DNA from: Haemaphysalis longicornis
Taxonomy: Eukaryota > Arthropoda > Arachnida > Ixodida > Ixodidae
Length of the DNA stretch: 64,000 bases
Assembly (NCBI GenBank): GCA_013339765.2
Contig: CM023448.1
Location: forward strand, 109,753,118-109,817,117
Direction: 5' to 3'
How positions within the stretch are numbered: the first letter of the stretch is position 1; each line of letters starts with the position of its first letter. Below, one piece after another: positions 1 to 10,689 of this stretch. The notes under the pieces were generated by a model, which was not told the origin of the DNA, made no database searches, and worked only from the letters and a program-made list of their open reading frames with translations. The position numbers and the translations under genes were made by a program.

Positions 1-234
1 CTTGATGGACGTCCTACCGAAGCGCGTTATATGAAAAGGTGTTCGGTGAAACGGCTTCCATGAAGTGGCGTTCGATGTAACGATGCATCTGTAATGGCGG
101 TGCAAATACAAATTTTCTGTAACCGTACAAATATGTCCGTCTGAAATTCTTTGCCCCAACATATTTTGCACAGTCAAAACAGCTAAACAGCAAGGCCCAA
201 ATATCGCATTACGGAGCTTTGTAATCACCAGCCA

Positions 235-298
235 ATTTTTAGTACGCGTTACGAAGCGTTCCAGCGTGAGGCGTAAACGAATGTCCCGGTGTTTTTTC
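235..298 (+). repeat. Dispersed direct repeat, copy 1 of 2
   Basis: This stretch of about 64 bp, from TTTTTAGTACGCGTTACG to CCCGGTGTTTT, recurs in the same orientation at 1049-1108 with a few substitutions and a short indel. The shared core includes GAGGCGTAAACGA and TGTCCCGGTGTTTT. It is a dispersed repeat of unknown origin. Confidence 0.6.
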
Positions 299-340
299 AA
301 GACGGTAGTCTTTGTTGGGCTAATTAAACGGAGAAATTGC

Positions 341-391
341 GGTCTGTTTGTATGTCTGTCTGTCTGCCTGTCTGTCTATCTGTCTGTCTGT
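341..391. repeat. (TGTC)n microsatellite
   Basis: Imperfect tetranucleotide array of TGTC units with a few interruptions. An open frame crossing it translates to alternating CLSV residues and is only a by-product of the repeat. Confidence 0.9.
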
Positions 392-1048
392 GACTCGATT
401 CAGCCACCCAACCAAGTGAAACAGAAGCTGTGCAATAGTCTTATATACCCATAGCCAAATCTAAATGTGTAAGTCCGGTGCCAATGTTCATACTTGTCAA
501 CATTTTTGAACAAGAACAAGACATTACCCAAATATAAGGCCATCAATGAACACATAAGTGATATTTGGAGGGTTGCTTTATTTAAAAAAAATTCATGAAT
601 GCTTGGTATTTACGATAGCAAATGAAATACTACATCAACTGCAGAAAACCGTCGCCTGCTGTTGCCCGCGCTACCTTGCGGCATTTAAAAAATGAAACAG
701 CAACAGCAACGAAAGGTTAGACTAGATAGGTTCCACGTTCCGCTTGGAACGCTCGTGTAGTAGGGGAACGTAGTTCTAGAAACGTTGTAGTAGGGTACCT
801 CGACTCACGTGCGTCTCCGCTGTACGGCAGCGCTGGCATCAAGGCATAGGACTTGGAGCAGTGGAACGTGGTAAATTTAAATTGATTTGAGCAAACCTGT
901 AGCGTGTTGTTTTGGGAGGAACGAGACAGGAGAAGACCAGTATGAGAGGTAAGCGGGAAAGAGAAGGGAGGCATTTACTTGGCAGGGGCGCCTGTCGACT
1001 ATTGTCTTTCCTCGACATTTTAAACGAAAGGAGCAGATACGCGGCCAT
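392..1048. other. No gene seen
   Basis: No ORF here resembles a known protein, and the overlapping short ORFs on both strands look like chance frames. The stretch separates the two copies of the dispersed repeat. Confidence 0.5.
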
Positions 1049-1108
1049 TTTTAGTACACGTTACGTTCTAGCGCGAGGCGTAAACGAGTGTCCCGGTGTT
1101 TTAGTACC
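1049..1108 (+). repeat. Dispersed direct repeat, copy 2 of 2
   Basis: Second copy of the repeat at 235-298, in the same orientation about 815 bp downstream. Confidence 0.6.
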
Positions 1109-1282
1109 ATGACTACATGAGACGACGGTTACGACGACGGTATGAGACGCCGAAAGCCCGAGCCCCTAAGGGGCTTCACCCACAAAAGAAATGAGGGAGC
1201 AGGAGTTCATAATCGTCATGAGGTTGACATCAGTGATTATTTTTAATATATGGCATGCCTCATAGTTTCGTCGAATCAAACG

Positions 1283-1408
1283 CCAATTTCTCTAAAGTGG
1301 GAAAAAGAGACATCTTCTTAATTTAACTCTCACCTTAAAAAGTTCCCAATTTCTCTAAAGTGGGAAAAAGAGACATCTCCTTAATTTAACTCTCACCTTA
1401 AAAAGTTC
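1283..1408. repeat. 63-bp tandem duplication
   Basis: Two head-to-tail 63-bp units (1283-1345 and 1346-1408), each starting CCAATTTCTCTAAAGTGGG and ending in AAAAAGTTC. They differ at about one base (CTTCTT versus CTCCTT), so the duplication is recent. Confidence 0.9.
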
Positions 1409-1922
1409 ACCAAGTATATCTTATATTTAATTATTTTATTTAATTTTTGTTTTGTTTCTTGGAAGCCACCACGGCACATCTGCGGCTTTGTGCAACTTCA
1501 TCCGAGCGGCAGATTTTGTGTATACACCACTTACAGTCAAACCGATGTTAACGTAGATTATAAAACCACGCTCTGCTCTTTTTCGTCGTGCGAAGCACAA
1601 AACAAAACCGCAGGAAAATAGGTGCGACAGAGAGAGTTAACACACCATAATGGCACTATGGTCAACAGAAACGGGCTGAGAACAATTATAGGTGATGCGC
1701 ATCGCGACCACCATAAAAACCGCGCTCTCAAAATAAGTAGCTCATTTAGGGGAACTGCTCGAGAGTAGGTACACCCGGGGCTGATCTGTCCATCATTCGC
1801 TAAAAAGCTGATGAAACATGAGGAGCCAGGGCCCCGATCACCTTCGCCCCTGTCCTCTACCGCTCCGTATCCCTCTAGAGGTCAGCCTATACATGTATAC
1901 GCTGCTGAGGCCATAGCAGTGA
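1409..1922. other. No gene seen
   Basis: AT-rich start followed by mixed sequence. The last part may be the decayed upstream portion of the RTE relic that follows, but no motif was recognised. Confidence 0.4.
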
Positions 1923-2765
1923 TTGCCCGTTCGTACAACGGAAAATAACGTTAGCCCATACTCTTTGCCGTGGGTTAATTGGCGTATTCATGGGAGGTTG
2001 TGGCCATTACTACACCACACCAGGGTGGCCAATCCTGCTCTGGTGAGGGAGTGCGTTACCGGCAATGGTCGCCGGGATCAGGCCGCAGTATACTGTATAG
2101 TTATGGGAGACTTCAATGCTGAAGTAGGCAAGAAGCGCGCTGGAGACAGGGCAGTTGGTAACTATGGTCTGGGTTCTAGAAATAACAGAGGGGAGTTACT
2201 AGTCGAGTTCGCCGAACGGAAGAATTTACGCATCATGAATACATTCTTCTGCAAACGGGAGAGCCGGAAGTGGACGTGGAGGAGCCCGAATGGGGAGCAT
2301 AAAAATGAAATTGACTTCATACTATGCGATAACCCGGGCGTCGTGCAGGGTGTGGAAGTGCTCGGAAGGGTGATGTGTAGGGACCACCGTATGGTAAGAT
2401 CTTGAATTGGGCTAGAATTGAGGAGGGACCGTAACAATCTAGTACGAAAGAAAGCCGATCAATGAACCAACAGTAAGACGGAAAGTTGAAGAATCCAGGA
2501 TCGCGCTGCAGAACGGATATTCAGCTCTAACAGAGGAAGCAGAGTTTACGACGCAGGAAGCCAGCGACAATCTTACACGCATTATCACGGAGTGTGCAGT
2601 AGAAGTCGGTGGAACGATCGCTAGACAGGATACCAGTAAACTTTCCCTGGAGACGAACGATTTAATTAGGAAACGGCAAAGCATGACAATCTCCACCCCA
2701 GCTGACAGAATCAAACTAGCGGAGCTTTCGAAGTTAATAAATAAGCGTAAGACAGATGACAGATG
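1923..2765 (+). pseudogene. RTE-type LINE relic: endonuclease and linker
   Basis: This is part of the ORF of a non-LTR retrotransposon of the RTE/BovB type. From 2103 the frame reads MGDFNAEVG, the APE endonuclease motif with catalytic Asp and Asn. It is followed by RGELLVEF, WTWRSPNG, NEIDFIL and DHRMV, all typical of RTE endonucleases; DH is the last catalytic pair. A TGA at 2403 and a frameshift near 2450 break it. Homology resumes in another frame at 2455 with KPINEP, the usual link between endonuclease and reverse transcriptase, and runs to about 2765. The RT is missing, so the copy is 3'-truncated and cannot be active. The ATG at 1923 is simply the first in-frame Met, because the 5' end is decayed. 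The family call is confident and the boundaries are approximate. Confidence 0.8.
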
Positions 2766-2812
2766 AGATGACATAAGATGACAGATGACGTAAGACAGAT
2801 GACAGATGACTA
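2748..2812. repeat. Degenerate (GATGACA)n array
   Basis: Short degenerate tandem array built from GACAGATGA and GATGACATAA variants, directly abutting the point where the RTE relic loses homology. It may have grown at the break. Confidence 0.75.
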
Positions 2813-3331
2813 CTTTCGGAATCCGTGTTTATTCATACGACTGAGGACACTATCAATAGGTCCGGTGGCAATCTGCCGGCAAGCTACACTCGTTCCTTCC
2901 GGAACATTTTAGAATAAGAAATGACTTACGGTCTTGCCTGCTTAGTGTGATCAAGGAACCCCTACAGGTCCCAAAACGCCTCTGTGTTTTCACCATGACA
3001 CCTGGCAGTGACCGCATCTTCATCCTCATGATAAGATTTTTATATGACGAAGTTGAAAGTTTCACCACAAAGGTACTAATGTCGAAACATGGTAGCTGCA
3101 GCCAGCAGTTTTCTGTGGCAGTAAAGTGTAGTTTTTTCGCGCTTTGTACCCCGATTTTTATGCCCATGACAATAGCGTGTATCAAGATAATAACTCTCCA
3201 TTACGTATTTCGGCAGCGACGCACTTGCGGCATGCTGACGCGAGCTTTTACAATAGACTCGGATGGTTCGTTACCGCGTTGGCATTTGTGTGGTACCCTC
3301 CGAGTTAAATAATGTGGGAGCGGTCCTGATT
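2813..3331. other. No gene seen
   Basis: Both strands carry ORFs of 110-121 codons that overlap antisense to each other. Neither resembles a known family. Confidence 0.45.
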
Positions 3332-4012
3332 GATTTTTGTTTCTTAATTAAGTACGTGTCTGCTTGGCGTCAAGTCCGCAAACGTTTGGCTGGTACGTCT
3401 ATATAATCAAGTACCAATAAAAGTTCATAAATTTCATGCTGAGTGCCTTTGTAATGTTGGTCCTCTGCTCGACTGCTATCAAGTTCGAAGACGATCGTTT
3501 ATTTCACTGCGTGATGGTAACGGCGGGGATGCACCGGAACACGGAGCGCTGCGACAGCGTCATCGTTTCTTCGGTTTACCGACCGCTTGACTGAAATCCA
3601 CCGGTAGCGAAAAAACAAAGGACGCATATCACTTTGCCCTCGACACTGAGCCCGCGCTGTTCCGGCCAAATTCGTCTCGCAGAGTCGTCGCACAGCCACC
3701 GCACAGTTCTCTCGAGAGGCGGAATGATTCTGCGGGTCTATCGAACGGGTCAACATAACTTTTTTTCTCTCCAGTTCCGCCGGCGAGCCAACAACAAGAC
3801 GATAACCGGTACATTCATATTAAAACTGTCAAAATTGTGTGCTTCAAAACGTCTGCTCAGAGAAGCTGCGGTTCAACGCAATAGATCCGCCTTGCTTGCA
3901 TTGCGTCAAGCCTGGTTGTTTCGCTTTGAGCCAATCGGGATTTCCTGAAAACGGACACTTTGAAACGTACACCAAACAGACTAAACTTGACTATACCGCC
4001 CCTGGTTCCTCG
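3332..4012 (-). mobile_element. Internally deleted Harbinger-type element, copy 1
   Basis: Read on the minus strand, this 681-bp segment aligns along its length with 26852-27569. It starts near CCAGGGG at 4012. An ATG at 3818 opens a frame beginning MNVPVIVLLLARRRN, matching the N-terminus of HARBI1-like transposases (MNLPVIALLLARRRN in copy 2). An A-run shifts the frame, which continues with DPFDRPAESFR and LSRELC. After a further shift the conserved segment corresponding to GLSVE..VIC follows. The sequence then passes into an apparently untranslated tail instead of the catalytic DDE region. No DDE triad remains, so it can only be non-autonomous or dead. Confidence 0.7.
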
Positions 4013-5119
4013 CGTTATGAAACCGGAGTCTGTGCGATTGCGCTACCATCGCATTCGGGGCGCACAGCCTTTTCTTTGGGATCTTAGCGCGAGCGTTGGC
4101 TATGGACTTTCGCTGAGTTAAAGTGGGCTTTGGATTCGGAATTCTGCAGTTTGGATTTTGAACTTGAGGGGGGGGGGGGTGGATTGTGGACTTTAATTTA
4201 ACTAAGCGTGCATGGAGAAAGCTTGGCTTTTTAACCATCTTTTCCTTAAGGAAGGGGCACACCTAAGAAAAGCTAAGTTAAGGCTAGTGAAGACCAGCAG
4301 CTCCGCTGTTTCCTCAGTCTTCGCATCTCAATTGCGAAGGCGGCCGAATTTGTTTGGCGCTTTCTTCTAGCGACTCCTAGTTCAATTTGAAGTCGACGTG
4401 GCAGCTCTGACTCGCCGAATGTTGATTCCGAATAAACGACAACAAATTTAGGTTCCTAAATGCTATGATGCCTGCTGTTACCACAAGTAAGTTCATTCGA
4501 AGCTGTTTTTGTTTGACATTAGCGTCCTCTAACAAACTCCCGAACCTGAACATCTTTTCGCAGATAGAGCACGACACCGGCAAACGCAAGTGCACTGCTA
4601 TTATATGGGCCTTTCTCTTTTTTTGTTTTTTCCCAAGAGAAATGAACATACAATGTGCGCGACCGTGTACAGCATTTAAACCTCTCCTCCAAAATCAGGG
4701 GGGAGGAAGGGGTGCAAATATTCAAAATGGAAGCGGTTTAGCACGTTATCCCCCCCCCCCCTTTTTTTTTATCATGCAGGGGTTGTCGCCAGAAAAAAAA
4801 AACGATAGGGAACAAATGTCGAATGAAAGGATATGCTTGAAAAAAAAAACACACGAAAAAGTAATTAGGGCACATGAAGCAAGTGGGAAACCAGAGCCTC
4901 CCAGTTGTTTGTTTGAGAGAAAATTACCCTTGGCTCTTCCGCAAAATTTCCACGCCCTTTATGCGCTCGGCCCTTGTCAGCGGTCAAGCCTAGAAGATGC
5001 TGCTGCGTTATAGAACAATCGAATAATTTTACGAGACAGGAGAGGCGAATAGATAAACTGAGGCTTGTTCCAGCACTTTGGGAGAAAGAAGCCTTTTGCC
5101 TCTCTTCATTAGCTCGACA
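4013..5119. other. No gene seen; homopolymer-rich
   Basis: The stretch contains a poly-G run near 4168 and adjoining poly-C and poly-T runs at 4750-4770. A 182-codon plus-strand ORF at 4465-5013 crosses these runs and has no recognisable motif, so it is not called as a gene. Confidence 0.45.
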
Positions 5120-5397
5120 CAGTGCATCCCTGGCCCCCTACAGCGCCAGAACAAACGTCTTCAAATTTTCCTTCTTCCCACGCACCATATCCGAATGGAA
5201 TAATCTGTCTGTATCTGTTGTCTGCAGCATTGATGGGATTGAACATATAGAAAATTGGGACAGTATGTTTTTACAAGTTACTGTATTTTACCCTGTGTTG
5301 TCGGTTTGTTTATATTTGAGTGATTATGCCCCTCCTGCTTGGGCCCCGTGTGGGGCCTGCAGTATGTCAAAAATAAAATAAATATATAAATAAATAA
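5120..5397 (+). pseudogene. CR1/L2-like LINE 3' end
   Basis: The end of a plus-strand ORF reads ARTNVFKFSFFPRTISEWN (from about 5145), matching the conserved C-terminus of CR1/L2-group reverse transcriptase proteins. In the family this region follows the RT thumb. After the homology fades, the DNA reads TTGGGCCCCGTGTGGGGCC, a short GC-rich hairpin typical of these 3' ends. It finishes in an AAATA-type tail (AAAATAAATATATAAATAAA). This is the usual outcome of 5' truncation during target-primed reverse transcription: only about 280 bp survive. Confidence 0.65.
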
Positions 5398-5860
5398 CAC
5401 AATTTTTGTTTGATGATAGTACATGGGCCAGTCATTCGGCGTAACAGCTGCCGAAATTAATTGAGGCACTTAGGGCTGGTCAACACAACCTTTTGCGCCT
5501 ATTAATTCGTATCCGATGACTTGCTTCTCCAACGAAAGGAATGTAAAACACATTCCCTGCAATTATCGTGGCATGGGGAGAAAAGATTGCTGAAATGGCT
5601 TCCTTTTTTTACTTTGAGCCTTATGCTGCGCGCTGGTATCAGCAATTGTTACGCTCCTGGGTATTTTGGTTACGTTCGTAATTTATTGACGAAAAAATTG
5701 AGTGCTCATTATAGAACTTTGCTACGCCTATACGCGTTCATAAAGCGCGAGTTCATGTGCCACTACTTAGTGTGTTTTTTTTTTTTTTACGTGGCATGGC
5801 CAGCAAGCATGCTTGATCGTACGGGCAGAATCAGTTTTAGCGTGCGATGTTTGAGAGACT

Positions 5861-6018
5861 TATAGCAGAGCAGGAAACCGCTCCCGATACAATGCCTGCT
5901 ATATTGCGGGCACATCTGCGCATGCGCTGTACCGGTTCCGGCTCTTCAGCGCACGCGCTGTTGCGATGAACGAATACCATTTACCGCACCGGGACCGGTT
6001 CTCCGCTCTGCTAAAATA
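5861..6018. repeat. Short foldback element
   Basis: Imperfect inverted repeats of about 28 bp, beginning AGCAGAGCAGGAAACCG on the left and ending CGGTTCTCCGCTCTGCT on the right. They enclose about 100 bp of GC-rich sequence with further self-complementarity. There are no coding features; it could be a MITE-like foldback. Confidence 0.5.
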
Positions 6019-6352
6019 CTAAAAAAAAATAATGTCTTCCCGACCCATTTCAACTCTGAATAATGTTATGCAACGTAAATTGTATAAGAAAAAAAAATCG
6101 CGCCAATCCACCCCGTGAATGTGGTCGGAAAGCAAAGCTATAAACGGCACCCATAACGATTACCCATGCGACGTCACTTTAATTTACTCACATCGCTCCA
6201 CAAATAGTAAAAAGAGAGAAAATGCACTTAACCACCCCATTTATTACTCCAAAAAGATATTCTTGGTAAGGTGAAATCCATTCACGATGCATGAACGCTG
6301 TTTGGTTGAATTGTATTGGTGTAGCACAAGAGTGGAAACTTTTTTTATAAAA

Positions 6353-7990
6353 TTAAAGTATGCTCCAACCCGGTGTTAGACGATCTGACTTCACCGTCCT
6401 CTTGCGCCGCGGAGGGAGGCGACGAGATTGCGGCACAGAAGGAGGTGGAGGAGGAAGAAAATACTTCTTTTCAAATTTCTGAACGGCCCAGAGTGCAGCC
6501 CTGGGGAGTTGATTCCTTCTTCTGTGGGCCCATATGCACTCCGCGCGGCCTGTGTTATGTCCACCCGCTGAAGTTGGGTAGGTAGAGAGGGGCTGGACAG
6601 CAGCATCTCCCATTGCTCTGTTGGGTAGTTGACAGAAAGAGAGGAGGGTGCTTAGGGCAAAAGTCGCACACCACCCCGATTACGGGGGCGGAGTGTTCCT
6701 ACTTCTGAGAAAAAAATTACATTCAGCCGTCGTAGCGATTCGGATGCATTAAGTGAAGAGCCGTAGGCTGTGGGAAGGAGCCCCGATTGGCATGAGGTCG
6801 TAGGGTAGTTTGTTGTTCTTTAGAAGGGTCACGGTAAGGCGAAGGTACGGTCTGTCTCAGAAGGCGATAATGCTGGGTTATCTCCCTGAACGTGACAAGC
6901 GGGAGACTGTCCTCGTGCAGCTCCATAGCACGGGAGGTAAAAGCGCAGGCTTGTTGGGTGGGCGTATTTGTTTCCCTCCATTGAAGCGTGAGGGGGTGTC
7001 CAGATTGAGCTGAATGTAACCATTTGGGGAGGGGTTTTTAGCACGGCGCAGTGCAGGTCAGGACACCCAACCCGACTGGTAATTCCAGTAGGCTTGCTGG
7101 AAATCGTGACTACCCTCCGAACCCCTGGTTGAGTGAGAGCTAAAGTGATGGCTGCCTCTTCTGCTGCCGTCATTTCTTGGGTCCTTAGCGAGGTACACGC
7201 AAGGAGGTTGGTTCTGGAGGTAGCCACGATGATGGCGTATTGCTACCCTAGACATTTGCAGGCGTCTGTGTAAACAACTGCGTGATCCCCACCGAGGGCG
7301 GTGTTTAGCGCTTGAGCCCTTGCTTTTCGGTGACCCTCGTCATGTGAGGGGTTCATATTCCTAAGCAAAGGGAGCATTTTTAATTTTAGTCGTCAAGGGT
7401 CTGGGAGTACGTCAAGCGGAGTGACATTCTGGGCTGCCCAGCCAATCTGGTGAAGCATGCGGTTACCCACCGCAGTTTCTGAGTCGGACCTTCTGGTTTG
7501 AAAGATGGCCTTCTATCAGCTCTTCCCACCGTGTTGTGGAGTCCCGTGCTAAGCAGCCTCTGTGTGGACGCACTCATGAGAAAGACCAATGGCCTGCTCG
7601 ACGAAGAACCGCCTTTCTAATCATTATATAAGGCATCTCTATGTCTTCCTTGTCGAGAAGAAAACATGGGGGTTGACGTAAGTGACTCTCGAAGGACAAA
7701 ATTTTCATTAATCGAAAGGTACTGGATTCCTTAGCCCCGCTTCTTGGGTGGCAAGTCGCCTGATCATGTGTAATGATTTGATTAATGCTGTTTTTGAGGC
7801 GATGCAAGAGACGTCCCTCTTGGTGTCAGCCTCGAGATGTAGTCCCAGGATCTTGATGCTGGGGCTTGGAGTGATGGTCTGGCCATCAAGGAGTATTTGA
7901 ATGTATTCCTTGATTTGGGCGTGAGGGTGAACGACAAGGAGCTGTGATTTTTACGTAAACACTGGAGGCCACAGGCTTTAGCACATTGGC
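6353..7990 (-). pseudogene. LINE 3' half (RT thumb, RNase H, C-terminus)
   Basis: Minus-strand relic of an RNase H-bearing, I-superfamily-like LINE, broken by many frameshifts. In order: RT remnants near 7960-7830 (HPHAQIKEYIQILLDG and PSIKILGLHLEAD); the thumb near 7560 with STQRLLSTGLHNTV; the RNase H aspartate motif VVYTDAC near 7275; the RNase H glutamate helix TAAEEAAITLAL near 7160; a decayed last motif ASMEGNKYAH near 6985; the following ITQHYRLLRQ; and the terminal WEMLLSSPSLPTQLQ near 6610. The 3' end lies near 6353, after a run resembling TTTTATAAAAAAAG. The catalytic RT palm, endonuclease and ORF1 are absent. The same protein architecture is seen far more completely at 45.4-51.1 kb. 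Confidence 0.75.
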
Positions 7991-8201
7991 GTACTAGAAT
8001 GAGATGCCATGCATTGGTGTGAGCTTCCTTTAATTTTTTGTAACTCTTAGCACATGAGCAAGGTGCGCACAGGGCTGCTTAGAAACGGGCATGAGTGGTC
8101 GCGTGACGCTTTCACGTGGCATTCAGCGAGAACGAAGGGGGTAACCCGTAGATGTACTTAGTGAGTACACCACCTGTCTTCCCTCTCTTCGTGTGGGCTC
8201 G

Positions 8202-8280
8202 TAGCTAAAATCGGTAAGACAGACGGGCTCTCGCTTTGTTAGTCTGTTAGTTCCAGGTTCGATTCCCGGCGGTGCCAGTA
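8202..8280 (+). repeat. tRNA-like SINE head or tRNA pseudogene
   Basis: A pol III A-box-like TAGCTAAAATCGG at 8202-8214 is followed 54 bp later by a perfect B box, GGTTCGATTCC, at 8256-8266, then CGGCGGTGCCA. The 5' flank does not pair with the 3' CGGTGCC as an acceptor stem should. A functional tRNA is therefore unlikely, and a tRNA-derived SINE or pseudogene fits better. Confidence 0.4.
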
Positions 8281-8984
8281 AATTGTTTTATTTGTTCGCT
8301 GGAGTTTTCTGGTGACACCAACGGTCGCGAAAGAACCCTTGGGGGGTAGAGGTAAAAAGCTTTGCTTTAAAAAATGTTCGGTGGCTTACTCACGTCCTTC
8401 TGATTACCGCTGACTGGGCGAAGGTGGGGCTCTGTACAGCAGCACCACACCGCACCGACGCTTCAGCACCGCAAGGCCCCCGAACCTATTGGTGGTACGG
8501 CCCAGATCGAAGCCGGTCCACTCTCCATCGAAGACAGTCCGGGTCGAGACTGTGCGGAGGAGGGCGCCGGTGGAGAAGGAAGTACCATGGGAACGATGCT
8601 CAACCCAGGGGCGGGGCTGAGAAGGACAGGCCGGGACCTTGACGGACGGAGCGTCCACGATTGAAGTCCCCGCACCCAAGAAGGTGCAGCCACCGGAAAT
8701 ACAAGCATGGTCGCTGGATTAAAAAAAAAGGAAGTGGAGTTAGGGAGCTGAATCCATTGCAAAGCGGAGGCCAATAGGGATGCAATAATGTAAAACTAAA
8801 ACAACAAGCGGTAACTGATCGAGGTCAAATGTAATGCAGAAAAAAAAAAAAAAAAAACGAAAGAGACAAAAAATAAGCCGTATGCCTTTCAATGTTAAAA
8901 GGTCTGGCGTGACAAAACACGAAGGGGCGCACATAAGAAGGCGTAACCTAAAGAGAAGGCTCGTCTTGTCTGCGTTATACCGCT
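8281..8984. other. Probable 3' flank of Ty3/gypsy relic
   Basis: On the minus strand this lies just downstream of the integrase C-terminus and contains proline- and serine-rich frames such as SPPAPSSAQSRPG, plausible for the end of a gypsy pol. It also has an A-run at 8838-8857. No LTR boundary could be identified. Confidence 0.35.
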
Positions 8985-9300
8985 TCTAGTCTGATATGGG
9001 AACTGGGCCACCAGGATCACCTGTGCTGCCGTCACGTAAAACATACGTCAGAGAAGAGAGGTTCTCTTTTACCGTAAATGGGCGTTCCCATGTAAAAGCT
9101 ATAGTGACGCGGCAAACCTCGTCGAAGTGCCACTCAAAGGGTGGGCGCGACGGAGGGCCAGGTTGCCAACCGCGAGCCGACATCTCGGGCGTCCTGCTTG
9201 TATTGGGCCCCCTGCCAGGCAACGTCCAGATGCCCTAAGCAGTGCGCAGAGTCTCTCTTGGGTGCGCACTGGTGGTCGTGGCATGAGCCGAGTCAGCAGA
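8985..9300 (-). pseudogene. Ty3/gypsy integrase C-terminal relic
   Basis: Minus-strand frames read RRAHPLSGTSTRFAASL, then FTWERPFTVKENLSSLTYVL and GGPVPISD. These correspond to the end of Ty3/gypsy integrase, where a THPLS motif is followed by a KW.GPF.V..LSP..Y.L segment and GPVHV.DLK. In the family this module follows the catalytic core and binds DNA. Here it lies about 150 bp beyond the core relic, in several frames, so it is dead. Confidence 0.65.
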
Positions 9301-9453
9301 CATACTGGAAATCAACCTCCACCGGTTTGGGAGAAACGGTCCTGTCAAGAATAAATTGCTTCTCTGCACCATAATTAAAAAAAAGGCATAAACCCGGCCG
9401 AACGATCGACAGTGCTTCGTGTTGTAAATACCATCTCAGACAACTTAGCGCCA

Positions 9454-10570
9454 CTATCTGTGTTGTTCTGTGTGCGCGATTAGCACAGCTTTGCGGTTGC
9501 GGTTCACACGCTCGGTAGTGCCTGCTTGAGGGTGACAGGTGGTCGTATGCTTGTGTTTCACTCCTCTGGCAAGGCAGTTGACGTCAAGCATCTTTCTCGC
9601 TACATAAGCGGCGTTATGAGTTGATAGGTGTGCGAGAAAGCGAAAAGCCCACGCTTTCACTAGACATTGCAGTATGTTCCGGGTATTGAAAGTTCCTAGC
9701 GGGAACAACTCAACCCATTTTGGGAGGTCACAAGCAATGACAAACAAATAATTACCACAATCGCAGCGGGGGTAATGGCCGACGACATAGGAAGCAACGC
9801 TTTTCCAGCGGCTTCCACTCCTGATAGGATGCATCAATCTCAGCGGGAAAACAACGCGTGGTTTCGCTGTCTGACACACATAAGTGACAGCTCCGGCTAC
9901 CTCAGTTCTGGTGAAGTAACATCTGCTGTACCGTATAGTAAGTGTTGCTGCAGGAGCTGCGTACAGCCACTCCCGAGTCGTGGAAATAACTGAGAAAAAC
10001 CTTAAGCTCCCTTGGTATGACATGACAGAATGGTGAATCAACTTTGTCACCTGCCTGTGGAATATACCGCAGAAAGAGACCGCCTTGTGCGAGCAAATAC
10101 GAGTTAAACTTACCGCTGTTGTCAATGTTAGCAGCGCCCTGTGCCCCGAGGTGCGCAATCCCCGTACGGCAGAGTCCTTCGGCTCGTTGAGCCGCGAGAA
10201 GGGCCTCCCTGCTGACGAGCGCGCGCCAGCGTGCATCAGCATGCACTTCAGCCGACATTGCCGCGGACATGACGGGAGAGGTGAGCGTGAAAGCACGTCG
10301 GCGACTTGGTTTTGCGAACCCCTAGGCTTGACGGTGACTCGACCGGCAGAGTTTTGCAAGCGTCGCAGCCACGTTAAAACCATGCACTCTGTCTGAATCA
10401 TGGAAAAAGCACCGTCAGGGTATTTATATACAAGTTTGCAGGCATACTACTTTAAAGAGAACACGATAGCCAGACACTTGCGTTTGATAACTGCAGCTAT
10501 GCCCATTCGGGTTTGCATACGACTCAAAAAAGCATCTAGACCATGTCTAGACGGAGATACGTAATAAAAT
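9454..10570 (-). pseudogene. Ty3/gypsy RNase H and integrase core
   Basis: Minus-strand pol relic. From about 10570 the RNase H region shows GAVLMKEF and KCLAIVFSLK, then WLRRLQNSAGRV and the end-marker SQNQVADVLSRSP. A 315-codon open frame from 10401 carries into the integrase. The stretch before CDLPKWVELFPL near 9730 includes a degenerate zinc-binding region. It continues with AWAFRFLAHLSTHNAAYV, where the family has a second catalytic Asp before N (SDN in functional copies), and CHPQAGTTERVNR, containing the catalytic Glu. The apparent loss of the SDN aspartate (here THN) suggests an inactive enzyme even though the frame is open. In gypsy elements integrase joins the cDNA to the host chromosome. 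Confidence 0.8.
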
Positions 10571-10642
10571 TCTTTCATTAACACTGCACCTAGTCTCTAT
10601 GGTCGCTCATCGGTCTATAAAACAAAGGGCGTGACCGTGTCT

Positions 10643-10687
10643 GGTGTTCCTAACACCACCGTTCCTGCGATGTGTGGGACTACGCCT
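10643..10687 (+). repeat. 45-bp exact direct repeat, copy 1
   Basis: This starts GGTGTTCCTAACACC and ends GGGACTACGCCT, and is identical to 11941-11985. It overlaps the first 11 bp of the duplicated Ty3/gypsy RT segment. Together the two copies bracket that segment. Confidence 0.9.
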
Positions 10688-10689
10688 TT

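Noticed and set aside
1283..1408. CRISPR-like direct repeats
   Set aside because: Only two adjacent 63-bp units without spacers, in a eukaryotic repeat-rich region.
2853..3312. Overlapping 110- and 121-codon ORFs on opposite strands
   Set aside because: Antisense overlap, no motif and no matching repeat.
8195..8280. Functional tRNA gene
   Set aside because: A and B boxes are present but the acceptor stem does not pair and the box spacing is long; a SINE or pseudogene is more likely.
9454..10401. Active integrase because of the 315-codon open frame
   Set aside because: The residue in the second catalytic motif appears changed (THN in place of an Asp-Asn), and neighbouring RT and C-terminal parts are out of frame.
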